From positions 813,001 through 877,000 of the forward strand of contig JAVHZZ010000011.1 in assembly GCA_036250195.1 (NCBI GenBank): a stretch of DNA of 64,000 bases. The letters are read 5' to 3'. The notes beneath the pieces were generated by a model. It saw nothing but the letters and a program-made list of their open reading frames with translations. It did not search any database and was not told the origin of the DNA. Made by a program: the position numbers and the translations under genes. The stretch's first letter is position 1; the number at the start of each line of letters is the position of its first letter. Origin of the DNA: Mixophyes australis. Lineage: Eukaryota; Chordata; Amphibia; Anura; Limnodynastidae. This document shows, in pieces, positions 22,949 through 35,171 of the stretch.

Positions 22949-23624
22949 GGTGGAACCCTGACTGACCTAGTCTCCGCGCACACGAACCCTGACTGATCTA
23001 GTCTCTGTGGAGGTAAGTAAAAGGATGAACTCTCTCTCCCTATCCCCCTCCCCCCTCGGGTTGAAGTTGGACATGATAAAAAAAACAAGTGTACTAAGAA
23101 CATCCTATGGCTGCCGGGTAAGCAGTAAATGTGGCATGTGGGGTGGGCTGTGTGCGCTCTTTATGTTGAGCTGAACTTTTCATGTTTTTGCCTCTCCTCA
23201 CACTGAGGGGATTAACGCACTTGTTCCACTTCATATGATCTACTGAAAACGCAATACAGTGAGAGCACTCACTCAGATAACTGTTTTGTGGGGAGTTTCA
23301 ATTGGAGACAGCAAACTTGAGAAAGCAAAAAGAACAAAACTCCATATATTTCTCCAACCTCAGGTTCTCTGAGTAGGTCTGATAATGCCCTCTTTCCTAT
23401 GGTTAACTGAAAGGAAAACATCCTCTTGGATTAATGGGACTTCATGCCATGTCTGGGAGATTTCCTTCCCTCTGACCACAGCTTCATGTTTTACTTCACT
23501 GTTCATTAAACTCTCTCTCTACCCTAGGCTTATACTCGAGTCAATACGTTTTCCCAGTTTTTTGTGGTATAATTAGGTGCCTCGGCTTATATTCGGGTCG
23601 ACTTATACTCGAGTATATACGGTA

Positions 23625-24121
23625 ATTTATTTTCTCAAAATGTTATACTTTAGTTACTGTCAAAATCTAATGTAGGACAAGACATGGAGCGTTCTCAGCC
23701 AATGATAACTCAGCAGGTGTTATAGCTTTTAGCTGGAGCACAAAATGAGTGAGTGTTTTAGGTCTTGTGTGTTTTTTTTCTTAAATATTTTCCAAGATTT
23801 TTTTCTTTTTTCTCACATAGGTCCATGGCAAGAGCAGGTCACCAGAGCTAGCAGCACTGATATGTTTGTAATAGTTGAGTTGGCTTGAAAACCTGGAGGA
23901 GGTTTGTTTTCCCATTGTATTCATACATAGACTTGTAGAAGGAGACTGAGGAGTTCCTCCATATATTGGTTATTGACCAGTATACAGAGGAATACTTATG
24001 TATGCAGATTTTATTTCAAGCTATTTTTTAACCACCATGTATTTTTGTAACACAATTGTTCTGTGGTAATTATATACTTGCATTCACTATATGACAATAT
24101 ACTATATTTTGAATTAAAAAG
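23625..24121. other. Unannotated stretch
   Basis: AT-rich, nothing recognised. Confidence 0.5.
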
Positions 24122-25050
24122 TATAACAGAATGGACCTCATATGTCATCCTGTCGTGTTGCAGGGGACCGGCTCGGCCTGCTTTGCTACTATCCCCTTTT
24201 TTTTATCCCAAATGCCCCTTTTAAACGCTATAGGGGGCACTGTGCTGCCACCAGCAGACTCTGTCACCGGAACCTGGAACTGCTTCTTTCTGGGTACACA
24301 CTTTCTGCTAGTTCACCACCTTGCAGGGCCGTTGGGCTGCTACCCCTGACCTCTTACTTCAGATCAGGGTTGCTGCAGGTGGTTTCCCCTGGTCTCTTGG
24401 CCAGAGCATTGTTACTAGACGCTGGGTCCCAAAACTCAGAACAGCCAGATAACGGATTAAAGTTGTCTAATCTGTAGGACACAGGAATTATGGCAGATAA
24501 GGCATCAAAGCAGGTTCCCGAAGCAGTGATATATATTGCCCAGAGAGGGTCCTTATAAGGACCATTACACACAAGTTAAAGATACCAGTGATCGTCCAGA
24601 AGTACAGATGGTATATATTTAAATGGACAGTACAGCTCTTTTTATACAGTTTTGGCTCACGGTAATCCAGCCTCCTGCCCCTTTAACCAATCCAGGCTGA
24701 TTCATGCTGCTAGCATGTGAATTGGCCTAGAGGGGTTTAACACCTTTAACCTTGTTGCTAGTGTCGGGGGGGAGTGTACTTCCCTTCCTGTCGGTGAGCT
24801 GCTCAGCTTCCTCTCCACCCCTGGTGCCACAAAGTCTAGTCATAGGAGATTTATCTTTAAATCTCCTGCCTAAAAATTGTCAGGTTTGCACAGGAAGAAG
24901 TGAGTGGGATCCTGCTGTCTTAACTGGGATTGGCTAGATCTCCCTAGAGGCGCGGAGTCTAACAATTCACCAGGGAATCCCGCAAGGGAATTTTGACTTA
25001 GCGGCTCCCACCCTGTAGGTCGCGGCCCTCCAGGGAAGTTCCCAGTGTAA
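24122..25050 (-). mobile_element. LTR-like repeat, copy 1
   Basis: Clearly homologous in inverted orientation to 29690-30703; for example, 24440-24515 matches the reverse complement of about 30300-30390. The reverse strand carries TATA-like GTATAAAAAGAG near 24640. The ends look like TGTTACACTGG at the right and decayed TATAACAG at the left, in keeping with LTR termini. No flanking duplication is visible. Orientation rests on the TATA motif only and could be wrong. Confidence 0.5.
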
Positions 25051-27490
25051 CAGATGGGAGAACAGCTCTGAACAGTATACAGAGAGATACAGTTCAGGTA
25101 TCAATGGATAATAAACTATTACCACTTAGAAGTGAAACAAGTTCAATGGAGTACAGGATGCACTGCAGATGATGAACCACAGCAGTGTGCTGAAGGGTAG
25201 AACCAAACAACGGACTTCTGCAATGTAAGCAGAATACATAGAGTAGACAACAGCAAGGGCTCCTAGGAAGTGGGATACAAATACAAAGTTCACTGGAGTG
25301 CAGAGAATACTGTGGATGGCGGAGCACGGCTGTTATACAGGAGAATAGACACAGTCAATGGAGTTAACAGTTCAAGCTGAAACGTAGTGAGCATTAGTAA
25401 CAGCAAGTACCACTAAAAGTGAAATAGAATGTCAGTTCGATTGTATCCATCCATGCAATAACGAAGAAGGGACATAGACACCACCGAGATGTGGAATGAG
25501 TTGGCAATGGTCAGCAATCCATGCAGAGTAGCTAGCGGGTGTTGATAGCAGAGATCAGCGGAATCAGAACTACAGCAAACCGGGGAATGGTAAGAATGGT
25601 TTTTATTTAAACAGATTCAATTTAGACATTTTGAAATACACATGCACTAGGAATGAGCCCCTACATCTCAGCTCAATTTATTTTCTACAGCATAGAACAA
25701 ACACATTACCCTTATACCCAGCAGAACCCCTAGTGTTAGAGTTTAATTTTTTCTTCATGTGAACCCTATTTATGACTTTACCATGTTTCCCACACAAGGC
25801 AGAAGACCAGGAGTAACTTCACATGCAAAGAGTATACCTCCCATCAAAAATCGGGACACAATTGGTGCTGTTCCAATTCACCCAGTAATGCCTCCTGATT
25901 CAACACACTCCAATTAACTGCACCCACACTCTAAATTTGTAGAATGGGCATGGATTCTATTTCACCAGCCACCTAGGCGGTGGACTGTTATCAGGGACAT
26001 CACACAACAGTTGGGTCCCATAGCACAATTTGGAGGACCCAGAGGTGCCATTCCATCCCCCTGAGGCTCTCATTTTGGCCTTCTGAACATGCACATGCCC
26101 ATGCCCAGGGATCGGCAGACATGCATTGAAGATCCATTTGGGCTTCAGGTCCGTATATGAAAAACAAAAGGGGCTTCCCTGCACATGGACTGACCTCTCT
26201 GCATGCTCAAAAAAGCAGCCGGTTGTCCTCTTACCTCCAGGCCCTAAAGCAGAATTAGGTAATCCCACCACTGGGGATTATTTACTAGGAAACTGCAGGT
26301 GTGTTATATATGCTGGTGGCATTCCGCCTTACTCTGCTTATTCTGTAGACCACACATCTGCTCCTCTCTGACACTTTATTATCGCATATAAGTGATCTTT
26401 AAATGGATGACATTCCTGCAGTTACACTTTAATAATATCTAAGAATCATCTATTATCATCTGATTTCTGACAAAACATTCAGACAGAAATAAAAATGGCC
26501 AGTGGCATGGTGGCCGTAACAAAGACTCTAAATCCATTAAATGAGGCACAGGTATTCAAGGCAGTGAATTAGTCTCTGTGCCTGCGGTGTAAAGAAGGGG
26601 ATCAGAATTAGGATGTCAATTCCACAGGAACATGAATAACAAATTAATATCATTCTGAATATGTATGGACATTTTAAGAGAGATGGGAACATTTATTGTT
26701 TGATCACGTGTCTGCTAAATATTCATTTTAGTATGAAACTTAATGGTGACCTTCATCATCCATAGTGGCTCTATGCCTATTAACCCTTACTCTTTTATTG
26801 GGTAAAACATGCCGCTTCATGTCTGGAAATGCGTTGTTACAAACGGTCCTATTTATTAAAACAGTGAATATTGAGATAATAAAAAATTACATATCGCCCA
26901 CATTTATTATATAAATACCCCCAAAGTAGCTGAGCGTTCGACAATTGTCCTATCGATACAGCCCCGGTTGGTGATCGTAACTTACCAGCCAGTCTCCATC
27001 TTTCTGTGTGTGCACAAAGGAACTAAAGTCTAGATAATATCCCACATATAAACAATGCTTTCTATAATATATAACTTACATATAATGTTTTGTTTTACAT
27101 TATATAAAGCATTTTTTAATTATTTTGTTCTGAGATCTATAAGTACGGGGGAGCCTTCGCCAGTGATACTTAACAGAAGCGGAGTAATAGCCAACAGTGT
27201 CTCTGATAAATAGGGTTAGGGCGATAATCAACCCTATTCCCGCAAACAATGAGGGCTCTTTCCCTTTTGGTAAATAGAGGTCAAAGTTATTACTTAGCAA
27301 ATCTAATCAAAGATTCTTCCATTTTCTATTTTGCCTATTGTAGGACTGTTCTCTGGTCGACATTCTGTGGAATGTTGACAGAACAAGACGTATGAATGAC
27401 CCCTATCATTAACAAACATATGCTTAGAAAGAAGATTTTTTTTATAAATGTAAGCTTGACTTAAGATATAAGAGAAAGTACATTTATACC
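25051..27490. other. Unannotated stretch
   Basis: No gene is recognised in 2.4 kb. A short piece at 25840-25870 (TATACCTCCCATC) resembles the start of a frequent frog MITE. Small open frames at 25094-25327, 25957-26271, 26126-26371 and 27303-27587 show no motifs. Confidence 0.45.
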
Positions 27491-27881
27491 ATGCGGGAAT
27501 AATATGCATGGTGCATATAGGAGGCGAAGCACAGACGTGGTGCATATAGGAGGCCTCATAATTGTGCCCCCAATTCACATGCCACATAGTTGTGCCCCCA
27601 ATTCACATGCTACATAGTAGAGCCCTCAATTCATATTATGCCACACTAATGCCCCCAGTTCATTTTATGTCACATATAAGTGCCCCCAGTCACATTATGA
27701 TGTGCATAAATACCCCAATTCACATGCCAAACATAAGTGCCCCCAATTAATATAATGCCTCATTAGCCAGCTGTGTGTGCCCGGGAGGAACTGCTGCGCA
27801 CGTCCGGCTATATTCTGCAGTGACGGCTTACAGAGTGCTGCATACCATGTCTGGCACGCGTGCCCGGTGTTGCTGACCCCT
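27491..27881. repeat. Degenerate 'GTGCCCCCAATTCACAT' repeats in a hAT-like element
   Basis: Six or so diverged units of about 32 bp around GTGCCCCCAATTCACATG lie at 27560-27765. The segment ends with GTGTTGCTGACCCCTG, the reverse complement of a common hAT start (CAGGGGTC...). The left terminus was not found. Confidence 0.5.
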
Positions 27882-28383
27882 GTACTAGTGTGTATTATTT
27901 ACATATATGATATACAAATATAAAAGGCATTTGGCTGCTGTAAACGAGAATCCTGTAATTACTCCAATTTAATATCTATATTATATCCTGCATATGTCTC
28001 CTATTTGACACATTATTGTAGTGTTCTTAGCTGCTGGACAGGGTATGCCTCTATGTTATATATACCCTGATACAGGAAATCCTCCAGTTCCCTCATCTTC
28101 CAGACAGAGCGAGAGCCTTTTTTACAGCATATACCTTCATTTCAGAAGGGTCATGTTTGTTTCAGAGGTTAATTGATTTCCAGAGCTTTAATTAACAGAA
28201 TTCCGTTTTGCCCTAATAAGAAGGATTCCTGGGTGACACATGTAAATTGTGACGTGACAAGTGTTAGTCCTGATAAGGCAGACAGTACATTGACTACATG
28301 CATAGGCCCAATCCTCCCCTTTCCACCAGTGAAATCGTAGGCTGTAGTAAGAGACCTTTGCTCTGGAAAATTAATTTAGTTTC
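27882..28383. other. Unannotated stretch
   Basis: Nothing recognised. Confidence 0.5.
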
Positions 28384-28449
28384 GTGGCTACTCAGTATTT
28401 ATGGCGGTCAGCCGCAATCCAGGTTCGTCCTGATTACCCAGTGCCATGG
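28384..28449. repeat. Displaced unit of the 60-bp repeat (left)
   Basis: Contains ATGGCGGTCAGCCGCAATCC, the core of the 60-bp array found at 30705-31366, and ends at CATGG, where a solo LTR is inserted. Confidence 0.85.
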
Positions 28450-29087
28450 TGTCACACATTGCACCAGCTAAACCTGCATTATGGTCACTGTGCTCACCTG
28501 TTTCCCTCTTTCTGCATTCACTTGCTGGGCTGCACTGAGCATGCACACACCTGGTCTGCTCAATACTTTCTGCATTCTCTTGATTGGCTAGTTACCTGTC
28601 AGCTCTGTCTATTTAAGCACCTGCTTCTCTACCAAGTTGCCAGATCTTCAGGTCTACTCTCCTGTTCATATGTCCTGTTCTCTGAGTCTCCGGCACATCT
28701 ATCTGCAGATCATAACAGCCACTGTGTCTACTCCACTATCCAGTGGTAACGCTCTGCAGATTATTGCTACCTGTTCTCTCAATCTCCACCACATCTATCC
28801 ACAGATCAGCGCTACCAGTCTCCAGTATGACCTGCATACTCGCCTGCTGTTCCTTACTCGGAGTACATTGGCTCTACCGTTGGCCATCTTCAGTTATTTT
28901 GGTTCTCAATATAGCCTCGCTCATCACCCCCTAAGAGGGCCGCGACCTGCGGTCTGGAAGCAGCTAACTCCAAACTCCCTTGCGGAAGTCCGAACACCTC
29001 CCTCACAGTTAGACTCCGCGCCTCTCGGAAAGGTAATATCACGTGAGTCGGCTGTGCGGGCAGTCCTCTGACCCTAACTCAGTGACA
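28450..29087 (+). mobile_element. Solo LTR (638 bp) with 5-bp duplication
   Basis: It begins TGTCACACATT and ends GTGACA, so the termini are inverted TGTCAC/GTGACA. A perfect 5-bp duplication, CATGG, flanks it (28445-28449 and 29088-29092). The interior has a TATA-like CTATTTAAG near 28608 followed by 'CACCTGCTTCT', as in Ty3/gypsy-type LTRs. No internal coding region adjoins it, so this is a solo LTR left after recombination between LTRs. Open frames of 121 and 144 codons inside it are not genes. Confidence 0.82.
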
Positions 29088-29170
29088 CATGGTTAGTCAG
29101 TGTATATTAAGCAGTACCATGGTTACTCTGTGTTTATGGCGGTCAGCCGCAATCCAGGTTCCTCCTGATT
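29088..29170. repeat. Displaced units of the 60-bp repeat (right)
   Basis: Resumes the 60-bp repeat after the solo LTR, starting with the second CATGG, and contains ACCATGGTTACTCTGTG and GGTCAGCCGCAATCCAGG. It is cut off by the Tc1 fragment. Confidence 0.85.
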
Positions 29171-29609
29171 ACTCTGAATGTCCTTGAGTGGTCCAACCAG
29201 AGCCCAGACTTGAATCTGATTGAACATTTCTGGAGAGATCTGATAATGGCTGGCACCGACGCTTCCCATCCAACCCGATGGAGCTTGAGAGGTGGTGCAA
29301 AACTGCCCAACGATAGGTGTGCCATCCCTGTGGCATCATATTCAAAAAGACTTGAGGCTGTAAGTGCTGTCAAAGGTGCATCAACAAAGTATTGAGCAAA
29401 GGCTGTGAATACTTATATACATGTAATTTCTTAGTTTTTTATTTTTAATAAATTTGCAAAAATCTCAAACTTTTTTCACGTTGTCATTATGGGGTATTGT
29501 GTGTAGCATTTTGAGGGAAAAAGGAATTTGTTCCATTTTGGAATAAGACTGTAACATAACAAAATGTGGAAAAAGGGAAGTGCTGTGAATACTTTCCGGA
29601 TGCACTGTA
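29171..29609 (+). mobile_element. 3' fragment of a Tc1-like transposon
   Basis: Starts in the transposase near the third catalytic motif ('SPDLNLIEHFW', Glu at about 29222) and continues through the usual 3' end with AATAAATTTGCAAAAATCTC. It finishes with CCGGATGCACTGTA, a terminal inverted repeat common to a widespread Tc1 family of fish and frogs. The 5' three quarters are missing. A different subfamily from 14801-15927. Confidence 0.85.
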
Positions 29610-29689
29610 TATTGTTATAATGTATGTAATGTGTAAATTGTTAGAAGTGTATAAATTAATGTATAATAAAGTAAAAGTGCACTTACCTG

Positions 29690-30703
29690 TCCCTGGTGGT
29701 CCAGCGGGGACTGCAGAAGCATCCCTGGATTCTTCACCTCCGACAGCCAGCTTCAGTGGCTGCCGGAGGGACTTCCACACCAGCCCCCTGGATACAAATA
29801 GATCCAGGAAGTGCAGCGCCAAGGCAGGGGCTGCTGCCCCAGGACCTGGTCTCTCTCCCTCTGGTACTATTTTCAGCCAGGGCGGTGAGCCAGATCCCGG
29901 AGCAGGGTTCCTGGAGGTAGTTTTGTCCAGGAGATTTAGAAGATAAATGTCCAGCCTCAGACAGTCTGGCACCAGGGGAGGAGAGTGGGCTGAGCCCCCT
30001 CCCTGGCAGCTAGAGGACGGGGAAGTACACTCCCCATGCCACTAGTTTCAATGTTAAAGGGTGTTAACCCCCCTGGGCTGATTCACATGCAGGCTGCATG
30101 AATCAGTCCAGATTGATTAAAGGGGCAGGCGGCTGGGTTACCTACTGCCACTCTAGTCTCCAAAACTGTATAAAAAGAGACCCGTTTTACACTAAAATGT
30201 ATTATACCTTCTGTACTTTCTGGATATCACTAGTACCTTAAACTAGTGAACGTAACTGTAATTTTCAGGACTTCCTGAACTAATAAACATCAATTGCTTA
30301 AGGAACCCGCTTTGATGTCTATTTACCCTGCTGTAATTCCTGTGGCTACAGATTAGACCAATCAAATCCGTTATCCGGCTGTTCTGAGGTTGGGACCCAG
30401 CATCCAGTACCAACACTTTGCCAGCTACCCTGCAGCTCTGGCCAGTGTGATAGGCCAGGGGGGATCCATCCACAGCAACCCTGATCTAAAGGAAAAGGTC
30501 AGGGGTACCAGCCCAATGGCCCTGCAAGTGGGTACACTAGCAGCGAGAGTTACCCAGAAGGATGCGGTTCTGGACGCCGCAAACCCTAATGCGGTTAGAG
30601 GGTGCATTTGGGATAAAGAAAAGGGGACGGTGGCAAAGAAAGCTCAACCGATCCCAAGCAACACAACAGACAGGGTGGCATAGGCTTTCCATCCCGTCAC
30701 AGA
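29690..30703 (+). mobile_element. LTR-like repeat, copy 2
   Basis: Inverted homologue of 24122-25050. The plus strand has TGTATAAAAAGAG near 30168 (TATA-like) and ACTAATAAACATC near 30279 (possible polyadenylation signal). It ends with CCGTCACA next to the 60-bp array. On the reverse strand, a good 5' splice donor (CAGGTAAGTGC) lies near 29684, which argues that orientation is uncertain. Reverse and forward open frames (29487-29972 and 30390-30683) have no motifs. Confidence 0.5.
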
Positions 30704-30704
30704 A

Positions 30705-31366
30705 TGTCTATGGCAGTCACCCGCAATCCAGGTTCCTCCTGATTACGCGGTACCATTGTTTCTCCGTGTCTATGGCGGTCAGGCACAATCCAGGATTCTC
30801 CTGATTACGTGGTACCATGGTAACTCTGTGTCTATGGCGGTCAGCCACAATCCAGGTTCCTCCTGATTACGCGGTACCATGGTTACTCTGTGTCTGTTGG
30901 TCAGCCACAATCCAGGTTCCTCCTGATTACGCGGTACCATGGTTACTCTGTGTCTGTCGGTCAGCCACAATTCAGGTTCCTCCTGATTACGCGGTACCAT
31001 GGTTACTCTGTGTCTGTCGGTCAGCCACAATCCAGGTTCCTCCTGATTACGCGGTACCATGGTTACTCTGTGTCTGTCGGTCAGCCACAATCCAGGTTCC
31101 TCCTGATTACGCGGTACCATGGTTACTCTGTGTCTGTCGGTCAGCCCCAATCCAGGTTCCTCCTGATTATACAGAGTCATGGCTACTCTGTGTCTATGGT
31201 GGTCAGCCCCAATCCAGGTTCCTCCTGATTATACAGAGTCATGGTTACTCTGTGTCTATGGCGGTCAGCTGCAATCCAGGTTCCTCCTGATTACGCGGTA
31301 CCATGGTTACTCAGTGTCTATGTCGGTCAGCCACAATTCAGGTTCCTCCTGATTATACAGTATCAC
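30705..31366. repeat. 60-bp tandem array
   Basis: About 11 units of 60-62 bp with core CAATCCAGGTTCCTCCTGAT and GGTACCATGGTTACTCTG. Several central units (30900-31140) are nearly identical, implying recent amplification. Long open frames on both strands arise from the exact 60-bp period. Confidence 0.95.
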
Positions 31367-33552
31367 AGTTTGCTAAATCTATGGAAACTTTCTACACCTG
31401 TTCTTAATTGTAACGAACACAAAACAATTTAGGAATGTTAAATTGCCTCAAAGAGAGACATATTAATAGATATATACCGTGTAACGCCAGAATTTCTAGG
31501 GCGGCGGATGAAGGAATAGAAAATGTCACCGATGGTTGGTAAATATCATTCAGAAGTAGAAAAGAAATATAACACTACCACGCAAAAGACACATTTATAA
31601 ATATTATGTATTTCCTCATGGTTTGACAGTGTTTCAGCATTTCCCATCTCTTGCGGCAGGGTGGACTTTGTATGTTTAGGGTAATTGCACTTGCTGCACA
31701 TCACAGTTATAATTTCACTAAGAAGCCAATTGCAAATAAATGGAGGAAGTCCTGAAGTGAAAGTGTTAAGCATTGGCTGCTTTAGTTATTAGAAATCTTA
31801 GCTGGAAGCAACACACATTCTGAATCTTGTCATTTACTGCAGGGGAATTAATACTCTGCCTCTATATCTAGGTGCACACAATGACACAAGCAAGATGTCT
31901 ATTACTGCATTTTATTTTTATACTCTGCGCAAAGTGAGGGGGCTGGGAACGGGTGGGGGAGTCTGATTGGGTTATTACAGGAGAGACAGATCTTGCAACT
32001 TGAATTATGAGACAAGGAGAAGATGAGGTTCTAATTTTGATGGCAGAAAATTGTGTTTGTAAAGCAAAAAGCAGAAAGAGGAACAATGACCAGGAGGGGT
32101 AGGAAGTAGTAAGGGTACAACATAAAACAGATGTACATCGACGTGGATCCGAGGAACTGGAGGGGGACTGAGACATTTAGGGGGTGTACTCGAGATGTAA
32201 AGAAGCCTTTCATCTGGTGAAAATAAAAGTCCTTTCACGAAAGGCAGAATGAGAGGCAAGAGGGTAAATGGGAGAAAAACACTGTAACTGTCTTGGAATG
32301 AGGGCATCAAGGATGAGATTAAATGCAGGAAAGTCAACACTAGCATAGAGTAAGGACATGAGAATAATTCCCCAGCTTTTCTGATGTTGTATCATAGAAA
32401 AATCTTATAGGTCTAAATACATGTGCAATTTGAGAATACAGTGCAAGATCTGTTATGTACAAAAATATCCTGTAGTGCAGTATGTAATCTACATCTGGAA
32501 TATAATATTTGTTTCAGATATTTCCGCAGGGTGTATTAAGAATTAGGGCATTAGTACAAGGAGCCGGATGTGTGGAGTGAGAAAGAGATTCTGGCCTCGT
32601 GGTGGAAAGTTAGAAACATGTCACAAATACCTGTTATTTATTATAATTTTATTCCATCACTGACCATTCATCTGAAACTCTCCTCTTAGCCACAGTCAAA
32701 TGCTAGTATGTGGATGGAGTGTAATTTGTGATGGTTGGTTGCATAATCTCCTTTATAATTAGGCAATAGCTATAAATGTTTTTTTTGTAAATATAATATG
32801 AATTGTAATTTGATGTAATGAAATATTCCCTAGTGTCACTTATCATCATTCTGCTAAACCCCCATACACATATTTAGCATCATTTTATACTATTATTTCC
32901 ATGGACACTTTGCTGCAAGTCATGGGTGGGTCAGTATATGTGGATCCTGGTGAAATTACAATCCCCATCATGTTTTCTGTAATATAAATTGATGTATAAA
33001 GGCCAGCGAGTAAGAATAGACTGTATACAGAATAAGTGGGAATGCTCTGTTCGTTGAGTTAGAAGGTAAAATCGGAAACCTGGGAGTATCCCTGGAGGTT
33101 AGGACACATTGGAATAATATACTTATAATCGGACTGTCTGTGCTGCCGTGTGAGCCATTATGGTCTATGCTGTATTAGGTTTTGGGACTGGAGATTTGTA
33201 GGTATGTTTTCGCCCTCTCTTTCTGTGAGATGGCATTTCAGAGTAAAGAGCAGCGAGATGCTGTGCGCAGGATGAACAGGGATTTAATGCTAAATGTTTG
33301 AGGAAATAACAGCCAGGGAGAGGCGACATTCTGGGTGCCGGTATTGCTGCTGTGGTTGGAATGCGTAGGTGGCCTCATTGCTATATTAAATGTAAACAGT
33401 TTGTTTCTTTAGCATCTTCATGGTGTTGGGGGATTGTTCAGTATTTTGTAGTTTCAATAATTGGTTCAGTGTTCCCGTGGTGATAAAAGCTGAAGGACTG
33501 TAGCCTACTAAACCCATTTGGTTTTCTTTCATGTTCTCTATTGGTAAGTTGG
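31367..33552. other. Unannotated stretch
   Basis: 2.2 kb with no recognised TE or gene. Overlapping reverse frames at 31868-32395 (60-113 codons) are the longest, but show no domain motif, signal or splice context that I can support. Confidence 0.45.
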
Positions 33553-33666
33553 ACAGCACAATGGCTTGGTGGTTAGCACTTCTGCCTCACAGCACTGGGG
33601 TCATGATTTTGATTCCCAACCATGGGAAATAGTGGTGCTATGTATATATAGCTGATGATGATGATT
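33553..33666 (+). mobile_element. Internally deleted SINE
   Basis: The tRNA-like head (GGTTAGCACTTCTGCCTCAC and GATTCCCAACCATGG) joins directly to the 3' tail (GTGCTATGTATATATA, then (GAT)n). The body is missing. Same family as the SINE at 92-439. Confidence 0.85.
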
Positions 33667-35171
33667 TTTGCTATTGTGTGTCAGAGGCCGAAGCGACTAC
33701 TGCTCTCTCCAGTGCATCCTTATGTAGAAGGGCGTACATGTAATCCTCTAACCCCCAAATAATGCCTTGCTTAGCTGTGCCTAGTACAGGGGATTAAATG
33801 CACTAGACCTAGCATATGTGACAGCTATTTTCCATTAATTGTGCAGTGATGTCTATGTGCCTGACATTGCTATTAAAATACAGACTGTGACTGGACTTCT
33901 ATTGTGCAATACACTGCCGCCATCTTTCCCACTTGCTTTATCTTCTAATGACAATTGTCACTTCTACACATTTGTATATTTTCACCACTGGTTCCTTCTC
34001 CTCAGGATAATTTCTGACTGTTGTCTACAGCATGTTACAACAGAGGAATAATTATTCAGTAGAACATGTAAATTGCGAAACCCAGTATGTTACAGTTTAT
34101 GTGACATTTATAGATTTAAAGGAATCGTACAAGAAAATGCATGTTAAGTAGGTTGCAGAGCATGACAAGAGTTCATTTATTAGTTTGGAGATAGGATTAT
34201 TATTAAGACTGCCAGGACTTAGACTGCCAGGTATTTCCATACCTCTGGTGCGCTATTTATAAGGAAACCATTTCATACGACAGTACACTGATTAGCATGG
34301 CATAGAAAAGGTAACGTAGCTTAGAAATTTGGCATGTTCTTAGTACGGGTCCTCACTGTGAGTCAGAATTGAATCATTTAGAAAAGTTGCGTGCCTGACG
34401 GGATCTGTCACTGGCTGCCATGTGGCTAGAATTCACCCGCTTAACATGGAGGCTTCCAGCCAATTTCCCTCTTGCAAGGACAGCATTTCTGGGCACCAGA
34501 TCAAAAATATGTACCCCTCTTGTTTGGCAAATCTGTGATATCACTCCAGGCTCATAAACACCACAAAGAGATTTCACACCAATGTTTTGGGTCAACCTTG
34601 GTCAATGGGCAGATGAAGGGTTCAAAAATAATTAGCTTCTAGATTTACTCTGCAGATTTTGAATGACCATTTGCAAAATCAAAATGTTTATGGTCTGGGC
34701 CAAATGGGAATCCCCCACTCTTATCATACTAACCAACAACTCACCCACAAAAGTTGAAAGTTATGTTATTTTTTTTCCTGAGTAAATTCACAGTGCACAG
34801 AAATGCTCCTCCTCCTCCTCCCCCTCCTCCTCCTCCTGGGAAGTGTGAAATATTTACCAGCGTTCTTATCTGAAGACTTCATCTAACGAGCCAAATAAAA
34901 TATTAAATCTGCGTGATTAAAATCCAATCTTTCCCTTCTGTTTCTTCACAGCTGATAATAAGGAAATGAATCAGAATGGCATGTGTGACAGCTTTCAGTA
35001 TTTAATTACCAGACACAGCTCACTCCTTGTTCTAACACACTTTCTCTTACTTTAATCTCAGGTGTGTAGGGTTAAGGACATTAGAAGGTTATTGATTAAG
35101 TAACAGCAAAGAAAAATAATATAATTTATATTTTGTACTAGCAGATTTGTTTGAATAATGAGGCGCATGAG
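33667..35171. other. Unannotated stretch with a (TCC)n run
   Basis: A (CTC)n/(TCC)n microsatellite lies at about 34807-34838. A possible splice acceptor (TTTCTTCACAG, ending 34951) precedes a 33-codon open frame, which I do not call as an exon. Nothing else is recognised. Confidence 0.45.

Larger units (their letters stand above)
22634..23624. mobile_element. Inverted-repeat DNA element with 'ACTCGAGTATAAGCC' ends
   Basis: The left end TACCGTATATACTCGAGT pairs inversely with the right end ACTCGAGTATATACGGTA. Additional copies of the motif GGCTTATACTCGAGT lie just inside both ends (about 22700, 23530 and 23590). No transposase frame is visible in the 991 bp, so it looks non-autonomous. The superfamily is uncertain because the flanking duplication is unclear. 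Two strong hairpins lie inside (22768-22800 and 22855-22948). Confidence 0.7.

Noticed and set aside
31868..32395. Overlapping reverse frames of 60-113 codons
   Set aside because: Ser/Pro/Phe-rich low-complexity translation of purine-rich DNA; no recognisable family.
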